From: Gemmobacter aquaticus | Lineage (GTDB): Bacteria > Pseudomonadota > Alphaproteobacteria > Rhodobacterales > Rhodobacteraceae | Assembly (NCBI RefSeq): GCF_007859075.1 | Contig: NZ_VOAK01000023.1 | Coordinates: 1 to 64,000 of the forward strand | Direction of reading: 5' to 3' | DNA length: 64,000 nucleotides | Part shown: positions 28,264-38,032 of the stretch, piece after piece | Layout: the number at the start of each line of letters is the position of its first letter | How positions within the stretch are numbered: the stretch's first letter is position 1 | The notes under the pieces: generated by a model | Told to the model about the DNA's origin: nothing | The model's input: only the letters and a program-made list of their open reading frames with translations | Databases searched by the model: none | Program-made: the position numbers and the translations under genes

Positions 28264-28292
28264 TTCCCAAATCACGGAAAAACCGTTATAAT
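28264..28292 (+). promoter_or_regulatory. Sigma70-type promoter of the DUF465 gene
   Basis: A perfect -10 TATAAT at 28287-28292 and a -35-like TTCCCA at 28264-28269, separated by 17 bases, lie about 50 bases upstream of the DUF465 ATG. Confidence 0.5.
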
Positions 28293-28342
28293 TACACCCC
28301 AATGATAACGACTCGAACCGAGCCCACGCCAGGATCCCTCAT

Positions 28343-28561
28343 ATGAACGCGTCGATGGAACTCAATCTCGAAGAGATGCTGCGCATCCGGCTCGAGGTGC
28401 TGAGGCGCGAGCATCGCGACCTTGATGAGGCGATTTCCGCGCTTGAGGCCACGGGCCGCCCCGATCAGCTGACCCTGCGGCGTCTCAAGAAGCAGAAGCT
28501 CTGCCTCAAGGATCAGATCGTCAAGATCGAGGACAGCCTGATCCCCGACATCATAGCCTGA
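28343..28561 (+). CDS. DUF465/YdcH-family small protein
   Basis: A 72-residue, strongly helical and charged protein: [20 protein letters not shown], then [22 protein letters not shown]. This is the YdcH/DUF465 pattern of a short coiled-coil hairpin that often binds nucleic acid or partner proteins. No specific role is known. It stands alone between the Hsp20 pair and purE, with a perfect TATAAT upstream and an extragenic repeat downstream. Confidence 0.85.
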   Translation: MNASMELNLEEMLRIRLEVLRREHRDLDEAISALEATGRPDQLTLRRLKKQKLCLKDQIVKIEDSLIPDIIA

Positions 28562-28565
28562 TCTG

Positions 28566-28645
28566 CGCTTTGCTTTTGAAAGTATCCTCGGGGGTGAATT
28601 GGCCGAAGGCCAAGAGGGGGCAGACAGCCCCCTGCGCCCTTGCTG
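28566..28645 (-). repeat. Extragenic GC-hairpin/CCCCCGAGGATACTT element (copy 1)
   Basis: Read on the minus strand: a GGGGGCTGTCTGCCCCC hairpin, a short GC linker, then CCCCCGAGGATACTTTCAAAAG. It lies between the DUF465 gene and purE. Four further copies occur in this window at 41895, 48326, 48501 and 52297. Confidence 0.75.
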
Positions 28646-28718
28646 GCTTGCTTGCGGCCCAAATGCTTGCCCCCCGCCCCGCGCCGCGCTAAAGCGCCTG
28701 CAAACCAAGGGGGATGCG

Positions 28719-29204
28719 ATGGCCGTTCACGTCGGAATCATCATGGGCAGCCAGTCTGACTGGCCGACAATGCGCGAGGCGGCGACGATCCTCGACGAGT
28801 TGGGCATCGCCTATGAGGCGAAAATCGTCTCGGCCCACCGCACGCCCGACCGGCTTTGGACCTATGGCAAGACAGCTGTGGATCGTGGCCTAAAGGTCAT
28901 CATCGCCGGTGCAGGCGGTGCCGCACACCTGCCGGGTATGATGGCGTCGAAAACCCGTGTGCCGGTGATCGGGGTTCCAGTGCAGACCAAGGCCCTGTCT
29001 GGTGTCGACAGCCTCTATTCGATCCTGCAGATGCCCAAGGGCTTTCCGGTCGCGACCATGGCGATCGGCGCGGCGGGAGCGGCCAATGCCGGCCTGATGG
29101 CGGCAGGGATCCTCGCGATCAGTGACCCTGCGCTGGCGGCCCGGCTGGACGCCTGGCGCGACGCACTGTCCGCCTCGATCCCCGAGGAGCCCAAGGATGA
29201 GTGA
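28719..29204 (+). CDS. purE: N5-carboxyaminoimidazole ribonucleotide mutase
   Basis: A 161-residue class I PurE. The nucleotide-binding [13 protein letters not shown] is at the N-terminus, then [10 protein letters not shown] near residue 44 with the catalytic histidine, [12 protein letters not shown] near 70, and [14 protein letters not shown] near 103. It converts N5-CAIR to CAIR in purine synthesis, using the product of PurK. The ATG at 28719 follows AAGGGGG. It overlaps purK by 8 bases, giving coupled translation. Confidence 0.95.
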   Translation: MAVHVGIIMGSQSDWPTMREAATILDELGIAYEAKIVSAHRTPDRLWTYGKTAVDRGLKVIIAGAGGAAHLPGMMASKTRVPVIGVPVQTKALSGVDSLYSILQMPKGFPVATMAIGAAGAANAGLMAAGILAISDPALAARLDAWRDALSASIPEEPKDE

Positions 29205-30279
29205 CGCCCTCCCCCTTGGCTCGGTCATCGGTATTCTGGGCGGCGGTCAGCTTGGCCGGATGCTTTCGGTCGCCGCCTCGCGTCTGGGCTTTCGCACCCA
29301 CATCTACGAGCCGATGGAAAATCCGCCCGCAGCTCATGTTGCAGACCGGCTGACCACGGCCAGCTATGACGATACCGAGGCACTGCGCGCCTTCGCCGCC
29401 TCGGTTGATGTCATCACCTATGAATTCGAGAACATCCCGACGGCAGCCCTTGACCTGCTGGAAGCCGCAAGGCCGATCCGCCCCAACCGCCGCGCGCTGG
29501 CGATCAGCCAGGACCGGATCTCCGAGAAGGACTTCCTTACCGGGCTGGGCCTGACAACCGCGCCCTATTCGGCCGTCAACGGGATGGACGAGCTGCAGGC
29601 CGCGCTGTCCCGCATCGGCGCCCCTGCGATCCTCAAGACCACCCGCCTGGGCTATGACGGCAAAGGTCAGGCGCGCCTGCGGGGGCCTGAGGATGCAGAG
29701 GCCGCGCTGGCCGCAATGGCCGGCGCACCTGCGGTTCTTGAGGGTTTCGTGACCTTCAGCCACGAGGTGTCGGTCATTGCAGCCCGCGGGCTTGATGGCT
29801 CGGTCGCCTGTTTCGATCCGGGCGAAAACGTCCATCGCGACGGCATCCTGCATAGCACGACCATTCCGGCCCGCCTTTCCCCCGCACAGCGCAGCGATGC
29901 AGTGCTGCTGGCGGCGCGCATCCTGAACGCGCTCGATTACGTCGGTGTCATGGGGGTTGAGCTGTTCGTGACGCGGCAGGGACTTCTGGTGAACGAGATC
30001 GCGCCACGGGTCCACAACTCCGGCCACTGGACGCAGAACGGCTGCGCGATTGACCAGTTCGAGCAGCACATTCGTGCCGTTGCGGGCTGGCCGCTCGGCG
30101 ATGGCAGCCGCCATTCCGATGTGGTGATGGAGAACCTGATCGGCGATGACATCCTGCGCGTGCCCGAGATTGCGCGCGAGCGGAACGCCGCCCTGCATCT
30201 CTATGGCAAATCCGAAGCCCGTCCGGGGCGCAAGATGGGCCATGTGAACCGCGTTCAGGTTCCGGCGGCCGGCAAGTAG
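29197..30279 (+). CDS. purK: N5-carboxyaminoimidazole ribonucleotide synthase
   Basis: A 360-residue ATP-grasp enzyme that carboxylates AIR to N5-CAIR with ATP and bicarbonate. [12 protein letters not shown] is at the N-terminus, TYEFENIP near residue 75, the ATP-grasp lysine in [14 protein letters not shown] near 145, and [14 protein letters not shown] near 265. The start at 29197 has AAGGATG context within the purE end. It forms the purEK operon with the preceding gene. Confidence 0.95.
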   Translation: MSDALPLGSVIGILGGGQLGRMLSVAASRLGFRTHIYEPMENPPAAHVADRLTTASYDDTEALRAFAASVDVITYEFENIPTAALDLLEAARPIRPNRRALAISQDRISEKDFLTGLGLTTAPYSAVNGMDELQAALSRIGAPAILKTTRLGYDGKGQARLRGPEDAEAALAAMAGAPAVLEGFVTFSHEVSVIAARGLDGSVACFDPGENVHRDGILHSTTIPARLSPAQRSDAVLLAARILNALDYVGVMGVELFVTRQGLLVNEIAPRVHNSGHWTQNGCAIDQFEQHIRAVAGWPLGDGSRHSDVVMENLIGDDILRVPEIARERNAALHLYGKSEARPGRKMGHVNRVQVPAAGK

Positions 30280-30297
30280 CGCCGCGCATCACCCGGG

Positions 30298-30702
30298 CTA
30301 AGTATCAGGGGTGCCGGTATCCGGCATGCCCTTTTGCAAGGCGCTGCGTGCCTCGGCGGCGAGACGTTCATAGCGCGCCCGAAACACCTCAAGCTGGCGT
30401 TCTTCCAGTTCCTCGATATCCATCAGCGCATTATGCGCGCCCTGCGTGGCCCGGATCAGCTCATCAAGCTTCAACTGGATCGCCGCGGTATCGCGGTTCT
30501 GCGTGTTCTGGATCAGGAAGACCATCAGGAAGGTCACGATGGTCGTGCCGGTATTGATCACCAGTTGCCAGGTGTCGGAAAACCCGAACACCGGGCCCGT
30601 CACGATCCACACCGCAATGACACCAAACGCCAGAAGAAAGGTCGACTGGCGGCCGCACCAATGCGAGATGCTTTTGGCAATACTCCCATAACGATCCGCC
30701 AT
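30298..30702 (-). CDS. Low-affinity iron permease family membrane protein
   Basis: A 134-residue protein with two close transmembrane segments (FLLAFGVIAVWIVTG and WQLVINTGTTIVTFLMVFLI), followed by NTQNRDTAAIQLKLDELIRA. That is the hallmark of the low-affinity Fe/Cu permease family (PF04120). The C-terminal 50 residues are a charged helix, probably cytoplasmic. Bacterial members are poorly characterised, so transport of iron is not proven. The start at 30702 is preferred; the longer frame reaches into the groEL terminator. Convergent with purK. Confidence 0.82.
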   Translation of the reverse strand: MADRYGSIAKSISHWCGRQSTFLLAFGVIAVWIVTGPVFGFSDTWQLVINTGTTIVTFLMVFLIQNTQNRDTAAIQLKLDELIRATQGAHNALMDIEELEERQLEVFRARYERLAAEARSALQKGMPDTGTPDT

Positions 30703-30786
30703 TTTCTCACCCCAGCCAGACTGCGGCCTGAGTGTGCCGTGCTGACCGGTGCGCGACAAGGCAGCGTTCGGGGTGCCGAACATAAA

Positions 30787-30810
30787 AAAGGGCGCCCGAA
30801 GGCGCCCTTT
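30787..30810 (-). terminator. Rho-independent terminator of groESL
   Basis: Perfect arms AAAGGGCGCC and GGCGCCCTTT with a CGAA loop (TTCG on the transcribed strand), followed on the minus strand by a run of T. It begins about 20 bases after the groEL stop. Confidence 0.9.
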
Positions 30811-30831
30811 CCTGTACCGGGTTCGGCTGGA

Positions 30832-32517
<1,686 letters not shown>

Positions 32518-32520
32518 TCA

Positions 32521-32808
32521 TCAGGCGATGATGCCGAGGATGTCGCTTTCCTTCATGATCAGCAGTTCTTCGCCATTCAGCGTGACTTCGGTGCCCGACC
32601 ACTTGCCGAACAGCACACGATCACCGGCCTTGACGGTCGGCGCGATCAGCTCGCCCGAGTCCTTGCGCGCGCCCTCACCCACGGCGACCACTTCGCCTTC
32701 AGCGGGTTTTTCCTTGGCGGTGTCGGGGATGATCAGGCCGCCCTTGGTCTTTTCGTCGCTCTGGACGCGCTTGACCAGCACACGATCATGCAGCGGTTTG
32801 AAAGCCAT
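32521..32808 (-). CDS. groS: Co-chaperonin GroES (10 kDa)
   Basis: A 95-residue Gro[22 protein letters not shown] at the N-terminus, the mobile loop ([17 protein letters not shown]), and the C-terminal [14 protein letters not shown]. It caps GroEL. It is first in the operon, 51 bases before groEL. The leader carries a perfect CIRCE operator. Confidence 0.97.
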   Translation of the reverse strand: MAFKPLHDRVLVKRVQSDEKTKGGLIIPDTAKEKPAEGEVVAVGEGARKDSGELIAPTVKAGDRVLFGKWSGTEVTLNGEELLIMKESDILGIIA

Positions 32809-32845
32809 CTGGTAACACTCCCTCGGTTTCCAGGTTTGAATTCGA

Positions 32846-32872
32846 TTAGCACTCGCTTCTGGTGAGTGCTAA
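32846..32872. promoter_or_regulatory. CIRCE operator (HrcA-binding site) of groESL
   Basis: TTAGCACTC, nine bases, GAGTGCTAA: a perfect match to the CIRCE consensus. It lies 38 bases upstream of the groES ATG and immediately downstream of the -10 element, where HrcA binding would block transcription. No hrcA is in the window. Confidence 0.96.
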
Positions 32873-32880
32873 CGGCCACA

Positions 32881-32909
32881 CAGTTAGGCACCCATTCAAG
32901 CCCTGTCAA
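32881..32909 (-). promoter_or_regulatory. groESL promoter
   Basis: On the minus strand a perfect -35 TTGACA (32909-32904) is followed after 17 bases by TAACTG (32886-32881) as a weak -10. The expected start site lies at about 32874, right at the CIRCE edge. I see no good sigma32 -10 box. Confidence 0.65.
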
Positions 32910-32975
32910 CGCCCGCGATCAAAATTTCGCGGCTTCGCCTTTCGCCCTCGGGCGCAATATGTCAGGCTCTTGGCC

Positions 32976-33995
32976 ATGTCGCTGAAATCCATTCTCCGCC
33001 GTCTGGCGCCCGCGCTGTTTCTCGCCACCCTTCCCGCCACGATTGCAGGTGGATCGGCCTTGGCCCGCTGTTCGGGTGTGAATCTGATCGCCGACCTTGC
33101 GCCTGCTGATTCGCAGGCGCTGGAAGTGGCGACGCGGGCGCATCCCTTTTCCAGCGGCAATCTTTGGCGCGCGACCAAGGGCGAGCAATCCGTCCTGCTT
33201 GTCGGCACCTATCACCTGTCCGATGACAGGCATGCGACGTTGACCGCCCGCGTCGCGGGCATGATGGAGGGCGCAACGGCCCTGCTGGTCGAGGCCGGCC
33301 CTGATGAGGAGGCCGCGCTCAAGCGCGACCTTGCCGCCGATCCGGGCCTGCTGTTTCTGACCGATGGCCCCAGCCTCATGCAGCAGTTCCCGCCCGAGGA
33401 ATGGGCGCAAATGGCGCAGGCCCTTGCCGCCCGGAATGTGCCCGCGATCATGGGGGCGAAGATGCAGCCGTGGTATCTGGCCTCGATCCTTGCCATACCG
33501 CCCTGTGACATGGCCGAGGTGACAGCCGGGCTCGGGCTCGACCATCGGGTGATGGAGCTGGCCAAGGAGCGGGACATCCCCATTCGGGCGCTTGAACCCT
33601 ACACCACCGTCTTTCGCATCTTCGATTCGATGTCTGCCGAAGAACAGCTCGCGATGCTGCGGTCCTCGCTGATGATGGAAGACCGGGTCGCCGACTTTTC
33701 GGTGACGCTGTCGGACGCCTATTTCCGGGGGGAAAGCCGCATGGTGTGGGAGTTTCTGCGCCAGTTGAGCGGCCAGATGCCGGGCTACACACCGGAACGC
33801 GCCGATGCCGAATTCGCGCAGATGGAGGCGGTTCTGATGACCGAGCGTAATCAAAGCTGGATCCCGGTGATCGAGGAGGCCGCAGCCAAGGGCCCCATCG
33901 TCGCCGCCTTTGGCGCGCTGCACCTTGCGGGCGAGACCGGAGTGCTGAACCTCTTGGCCGAAAGCGGCTGGCAGCTTGAGCAGCTTGACGGCTGA
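32976..33995 (+). CDS. TraB/GumN family protein
   Basis: A 339-residue exported protein with an N-terminal hydrophobic segment (LAPALFLATLPATIAGGSALA). It carries the family's two GX2H-type motifs: LLVGTYHLSDD near residue 77, and VAAFGALHLAGETGVLNLL near 317 ending WQLEQL. These are likely metal-binding in a putative protease fold (TraB/PrgY/GumN clan). The bacterial function is uncharacterised. The ATG at 32976 gives a normal signal peptide; the upstream frame overlaps the groESL control region. Monocistronic. Confidence 0.85.
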   Translation: MSLKSILRRLAPALFLATLPATIAGGSALARCSGVNLIADLAPADSQALEVATRAHPFSSGNLWRATKGEQSVLLVGTYHLSDDRHATLTARVAGMMEGATALLVEAGPDEEAALKRDLAADPGLLFLTDGPSLMQQFPPEEWAQMAQALAARNVPAIMGAKMQPWYLASILAIPPCDMAEVTAGLGLDHRVMELAKERDIPIRALEPYTTVFRIFDSMSAEEQLAMLRSSLMMEDRVADFSVTLSDAYFRGESRMVWEFLRQLSGQMPGYTPERADAEFAQMEAVLMTERNQSWIPVIEEAAAKGPIVAAFGALHLAGETGVLNLLAESGWQLEQLDG

Positions 33996-34101
33996 GCTTT
34001 GCCCTGTCGCAGGCAAGCCGGGCGCGGCCTTTCGCCAGCGTGACAAGCTGCCCGCGCTTGCCTATAAGGCGCCCGACCCTTTCAGCGACGGATGACACAA
34101 G

Positions 34102-35019
34102 ATGATCAAGGTCTTCGGCCACAAATCCCCCGACACCGATTCCACCGGCTCGCCCATTGCCTGGGCCTGGTATCTGTCCGAGGTGAAAGGCACCCCGGCC
34201 GAGGCCGTGCTTCTGGGTGAACCCAACACCGAAGCGGCCTTCGTGCTCAAGCACTGGGAGCTTGCGAAGCCTGCCATCATCACCGACATCGCCGCCGGGG
34301 ACGAGGTCGTGATCGTCGATACCAACAACCCGGCCGAACTGGTCCCCTCGATCAACGAGGCAAAGCTGCTCGCCATCATCGACCACCACATGCTGGTTGG
34401 CGGGCTTAAGACCAAGACCCCGATCGACATCACCATCCGCCCGCTGGCCTGCACCGCCACCATCATGCATGACCTGATGGGGGCCGACGTGGCACGCGCG
34501 CCCCGCGGCGTGAAGGGCGCAATGCTGTCCTGCATCCTCTCGGATACGCTGGAATTCCGCAGCCCCACCACTACCGCCCATGACCGCGCCGTGGCCGAAA
34601 GCCTTGCCGCAGATCTGGGCGTGTCGATCCCGGAACTGGCCGCGAAGATGTTTGAGGCCAAGTCGGACGTCTCGGCCTTTAGCGACGCCGAGCTGCTGCG
34701 GATGGATTCCAAGGAATACAACGTCGCGGGCAAGGAGCTGCGCGTCTCGGTTCTGGAAACCACGGCACCAAAGGTCGTACTCGATCGCAAGGACAGCCTG
34801 ATGTCTTCGATGATCGAGGTGGCCAAGGAAGACGGCGCCGATCAGGTGCTTCTCTTTGTTGTCGACATCATTCGCGAAGAGGCGACTTTGCTGGTGCCCA
34901 ACGATCTGGTGAAGCAACTGGCCGAGGCAAGCTTTGGCTGCAAGGTCAGCGGCGACACGGTTGTGCTGCCCGGCATCATGAGCCGCAAGAAGCAGATCAT
35001 CCCTTCGCTGAAGCTCTGA
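34102..35019 (+). CDS. ppaC: Manganese-dependent (family II) inorganic pyrophosphatase
   Basis: A 305-residue DHH-family pyrophosphatase. Metal-ligand motifs are GHKSPDTDS near residue 6, VDTNN near 74 and IDHHMLVGG near 96. The second domain carries the substrate-binding SRKKQIIP at the C-terminus. It hydrolyses pyrophosphate in the cytoplasm to drive biosynthesis. No CBS or DRTGG regulatory insert is present, so it is the short form. A textbook terminator follows the stop. Confidence 0.95.
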   Translation: MIKVFGHKSPDTDSTGSPIAWAWYLSEVKGTPAEAVLLGEPNTEAAFVLKHWELAKPAIITDIAAGDEVVIVDTNNPAELVPSINEAKLLAIIDHHMLVGGLKTKTPIDITIRPLACTATIMHDLMGADVARAPRGVKGAMLSCILSDTLEFRSPTTTAHDRAVAESLAADLGVSIPELAAKMFEAKSDVSAFSDAELLRMDSKEYNVAGKELRVSVLETTAPKVVLDRKDSLMSSMIEVAKEDGADQVLLFVVDIIREEATLLVPNDLVKQLAEASFGCKVSGDTVVLPGIMSRKKQIIPSLKL

Positions 35020-35041
35020 CTGCGGCCGAATGCGCGGAAAC

Positions 35042-35073
35042 GGGCCGGGGGTCTTCCCCGGCCCTTTGCTTTT
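35042..35073 (+). terminator. Rho-independent terminator after ppaC
   Basis: Arms GGGCCGGGG and CCCCGGCCC with a 5-base loop (GTCTT), followed by TTTGCTTTT, 23 bases beyond the ppaC stop. Confidence 0.88.
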
Positions 35074-35138
35074 CCCGTCTTGTGCCCGTTACCCTTCCGT
35101 GGTCCTGCTTCAGACATGTGTTCCAGAAAGGCCCCGAA

Positions 35139-36032
35139 ATGACCCAGATGATCGCCGCATTCTCCGATATCTCGTTCCGTTACCGCGCGGTCTTCTGCGA
35201 CCTGTGGGGCTGCCTGCACAACGGCAAGACCGCCTACCCCGCCGCCGTCGCAGCCCTGCAGGCCTTTCGCGCCCAAGGGGGAACGGTCGTCCTGATGACC
35301 AACGCCCCGCGTCCGTTCGGATCGGTTGCCGCGCAGCTGGAACGCATCGGCGCCCCGCGTGACTGCTATGATTTCATCGTCTCTTCCGGGGACGCCGCGC
35401 AACATGCGCTGGTGACCGGCGCAGTGGGCTTCAAGGTGCATTTCATCGGTGCCGAAAAGGACATGCCCTTCTTCACCGACCTGCCCCCCGCCCTGCAGGC
35501 TATCGCAGACAAGAACCCGAAGATCGAATTCGTGCCGCTGGCCGAGGCCGAAGGTATTGTCTGCACCGGCCTGCGCGATGATCTGACCGAGACGCCCGAA
35601 GACTATCGCGGAGAGCTTTTGCTGGCCAAGACACGCGGCCTCAAGATGCTCTGCGCCAACCCCGATATCGTCGTCGACATGGGCGACAAGCGGGTTTACT
35701 GCGCGGGGGCGCTGGCCGAAGCCTATGCCGAGCGCGGCGGTGAGGTGCTGTATTTCGGCAAGCCGCATCCGCCGATCTATGACCTTGCACGGCGCAAGCT
35801 GGCCGAGACCGTGGGCGAGATCGGCAATGACGACATCCTCTGCATCGGAGACGGCCCCTGGACCGACGTTCTGGGCGGCCAGAATGAGGGGATCGATACG
35901 CTCTTCATCACCGGCGGCATCGTCGCAGACCGGTTTGGCCCGGATTCAGCAAATCCTAACAAGGACTTGCTAGAGGCCTGGTTCGAGGAGGAGGGCCTTG
36001 CCCCAACCCATGCGATGGCGCACCTCGGATAA
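35139..36032 (+). CDS. HAD-superfamily hydrolase, subclass IIA (TIGR01459-like)
   Basis: A 297-residue HAD phosphatase related to NagD/phosphoglycolate phosphatases. Motif I is diverged: FCDLWGCLHNG has Leu-Trp where DxD is normal, as typical for the alphaproteobacterial TIGR01459 group. Motif II is VLMTNAPRP near residue 53, and the C-terminal motif IV region is CIGDGPWTDVLGGQNEGI near 240. The substrate is unknown. The ATG at 35139 follows AGAAAGG. It is a single gene between ppaC and the MaoC gene. Confidence 0.85.
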   Translation: MTQMIAAFSDISFRYRAVFCDLWGCLHNGKTAYPAAVAALQAFRAQGGTVVLMTNAPRPFGSVAAQLERIGAPRDCYDFIVSSGDAAQHALVTGAVGFKVHFIGAEKDMPFFTDLPPALQAIADKNPKIEFVPLAEAEGIVCTGLRDDLTETPEDYRGELLLAKTRGLKMLCANPDIVVDMGDKRVYCAGALAEAYAERGGEVLYFGKPHPPIYDLARRKLAETVGEIGNDDILCIGDGPWTDVLGGQNEGIDTLFITGGIVADRFGPDSANPNKDLLEAWFEEEGLAPTHAMAHLG

Positions 36033-36092
36033 CGCCCTCGCAACATAATTACCACTTTTGTCGCATCTACGGACAATTATTGCCCGACGGAT

Positions 36093-36128
36093 TGCGCTGC
36101 AATGCAGCATCTGCTAGATTGCAGCGCA
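36093..36128. promoter_or_regulatory. PhaR-type operator before the MaoC hydratase gene
   Basis: The core CTGCAATGCAG (36097-36107) is an exact CTGC-N3-GCAG site, the motif reported for the polyhydroxyalkanoate regulator PhaR of Paracoccus and Rhodobacter. A second CTGC...GCAG pair overlaps it, and the whole forms arms TGCGCTGCAAT / ATTGCAGCGCA around a 14-base spacer. It lies 20-55 bases before the ATG. Confidence 0.7.
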
Positions 36129-36147
36129 GAAACCGGAGGATTCGAGG

Positions 36148-36591
36148 ATGCTCGACAACATGCCCCGCGGCACGATCTGCATCGAAGACATCGAAATCGG
36201 AATGACGCGCCACCTGCGCAAGACGGTGACGGATCGCGACATCGAGATGTTCGCCGAGATCTCGACCGACCGGAATCCTGTGCATCTGGACGATGCCTAT
36301 GCGCAGGACACGATCTTTCAAGGCCGCATCGCGCATGGGATGCTGACAGCCGGTCTGATCTCGGCCGTGATCGGCGAACAGCTGCCCGGCCATGGCACGG
36401 TCTATCTGGGCCAAAGCCTGAAATTCATGGCGCCCGTCCGCCCCGGCGACACGGTTCTTGCCGAGGTCAAGGTGACCGCGATTGACCATGCCAAACGTCG
36501 CGTGACCCTTGAAACCCATTGCGCCGTGGGTAATACGGTTGTCCTGAAGGGCGAGGCGCTGGTTCTGGCACCAAGCCGCAAGTTCGACTGA
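36148..36591 (+). CDS. phaJ: MaoC-family (R)-specific enoyl-CoA hydratase
   Basis: A 147-residue single hot-dog-fold MaoC protein. The hydratase motif with catalytic Asp and His is visible in AEISTDRNPVHLDDAYAQ near residue 37, then FQGRIAHGMLTAGLIS near 57. It would hydrate trans-2-enoyl-CoA to (R)-3-hydroxyacyl-CoA, which can feed polyhydroxyalkanoate synthesis. The PhaR-type operator upstream supports a PhaJ-like role; the gene name remains an inference. GGAGGATTCGAGG precedes the ATG. Other MaoC roles (ethylmalonyl-CoA pathway hydratases) are possible, though those are often longer. Confidence 0.82.
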   Translation: MLDNMPRGTICIEDIEIGMTRHLRKTVTDRDIEMFAEISTDRNPVHLDDAYAQDTIFQGRIAHGMLTAGLISAVIGEQLPGHGTVYLGQSLKFMAPVRPGDTVLAEVKVTAIDHAKRRVTLETHCAVGNTVVLKGEALVLAPSRKFD

Positions 36592-36617
36592 GGGCCGCGC
36601 CCTCGCTTTGGGGCCGC

Positions 36618-37538
36618 ATGAAGATCATCCAATCCTGGCAGGGGCTGTTGCCCGCAGATCGGGGGGCATCGGTTGCCATGGGCAATTTTGATGGCGTCCA
36701 TCTGGGCCACCGCTCGGTGATTGAAAGCGCCGCCGCGCAGGGCCGTCTGGGCGTTCTGACCTTTGAGCCACACCCGCGCGAGTATTTTGCGCCGGATGCC
36801 CCACCCTTCCGCCTGATGAACTCCGAAGCGCGCGCCAACCGGCTGGCCAAGCTGGGGGTGGAGCGGCTGTATGAGTTGCCCTTCGGCGCAGAGATGGCAG
36901 GCTTTTCGCCAGAGGACTTCGCGCGCGAGGTTCTGGCCAATGGCCTTGGCGTCACCCATGTGACCGTCGGCAGCGACTTCTGCTTCGGCAAGGGTCGCAA
37001 GGGCACGGTTGCAGACCTGACGGACCTTGGCCGGCAGTACGGCTTTGGCGTCACCGTGGCCCCCCTTCTGCGCTCGGGCGGCAAGGAGATCTCCTCCACC
37101 GCGATACGCAACGCGCTGAGCGAAGGCCGCCCGCAGGACGCAGCAGCCATGCTGGGCCACCTGCACCGGATCGAGGGCGAAGTCATTCACGGTGAAAAGC
37201 GTGGGCGCGAATTGGGCTTTCCGACGGCCAACATGAGCGTGGCGGGCCTGCACCTGCCGCGCCTTGGCGTCTATGCGGTGAAGGTCGATGTTCTGACCGG
37301 CCCGCGGGCCGGCAGTTACGGTGGCGCAGCAAGCCTCGGCGTGCGGCCGATGTTTGGTGAGAACGCCCCGAACCTCGAGACCTTCATCTTCGACTTTGCC
37401 GGCGACCTTTACGGCCAGCACCTGTCGGTTGCGCTGGTGGACTATCTGCGTCCCGAGATGAAGTTCGATGGTCTGCCCGCGCTGATGGAGCAGATGCATG
37501 CTGATTGCGATCGGGCGCGGGCGATCCTCGCCGCCTGA
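36618..37538 (+). CDS. ribF: Bifunctional riboflavin kinase/FAD synthetase
   Basis: A 306-residue RibF. The N-terminal nucleotidyltransferase domain has VAMGNFDGVHLGHRSVI near residue 20 and the ISSTAIRNAL motif near 157. The C-terminal riboflavin kinase domain starts about residue 180 (HGEKRGRELGFPTANM), with LETFIFDFAGDLYGQ near 255. It makes FMN and then FAD in the cytoplasm. It is first of a short co-oriented run with the cysteine-cluster protein and threonine aldolase genes. No FMN riboswitch is visible. Confidence 0.95.
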   Translation: MKIIQSWQGLLPADRGASVAMGNFDGVHLGHRSVIESAAAQGRLGVLTFEPHPREYFAPDAPPFRLMNSEARANRLAKLGVERLYELPFGAEMAGFSPEDFAREVLANGLGVTHVTVGSDFCFGKGRKGTVADLTDLGRQYGFGVTVAPLLRSGGKEISSTAIRNALSEGRPQDAAAMLGHLHRIEGEVIHGEKRGRELGFPTANMSVAGLHLPRLGVYAVKVDVLTGPRAGSYGGAASLGVRPMFGENAPNLETFIFDFAGDLYGQHLSVALVDYLRPEMKFDGLPALMEQMHADCDRARAILAA

Positions 37539-37579
37539 CCGCCCCTTTCCTTTTGGCGCAACTCAAGGCACCTTACGGC

Positions 37580-38032
37580 ATGTCCAGGCTCCGCCCCCGC
37601 TTTTGGGAAACCGTCCCGCTGAAGAACATGACCTCCGATGAATGGGAGGCGTTGTGTGATGGCTGCGGCAAATGCTGCCTGAACAAGATCGAGTACGAAG
37701 ACACGGGCGAAGTTGAATTCACCCGCGTCGCCTGCCGCTTGCTCGATGGGGAAACCTGCCGCTGCACGCAATACCCGATCCGCAAGCAATTCGTGCCTGA
37801 TTGCGTGCAGCTGACCCCGTCAACCCTGCCCAAGATCGCTTACTGGATGCCGAGGACCTGTGCCTACCGGTTGCTGCACGAAGGCAAGCCCCTGCCCGAC
37901 TGGCACCCTCTGGTTACGGGCGATCCGGAATCGGTGCATACCGCCGGGGCCTCGGTCCGGGGCTGGACGGTGCCCGAATTCGAGGTGCCCGAAGACGAGT
38001 GGGACAATTACATCATCGACGAGACACCATGA
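37580..38032 (+). CDS. YcgN-family cysteine-cluster protein (UPF0260)
   Basis: A 150-residue member of the YcgN/UPF0260 family. Cysteines likely to bind a metal or Fe-S centre are clustered in LCDGCGKCCLNKIE near residue 32, ACRLLDGETCRCTQYP near 55 and VPDCVQL. Biochemical function is unknown. The stop overlaps the threonine aldolase start (ATGA), so the two are coupled. Start at 37580 (MSRLRPRFWE) matches the family length. Confidence 0.88.
   Translation: MSRLRPRFWETVPLKNMTSDEWEALCDGCGKCCLNKIEYEDTGEVEFTRVACRLLDGETCRCTQYPIRKQFVPDCVQLTPSTLPKIAYWMPRTCAYRLLHEGKPLPDWHPLVTGDPESVHTAGASVRGWTVPEFEVPEDEWDNYIIDETP

Noticed and set aside
33448..34917. 489-codon minus-strand frame opposite ppaC and the TraB-like gene
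   Set aside because: Antisense to two supported genes; no start site or motif.
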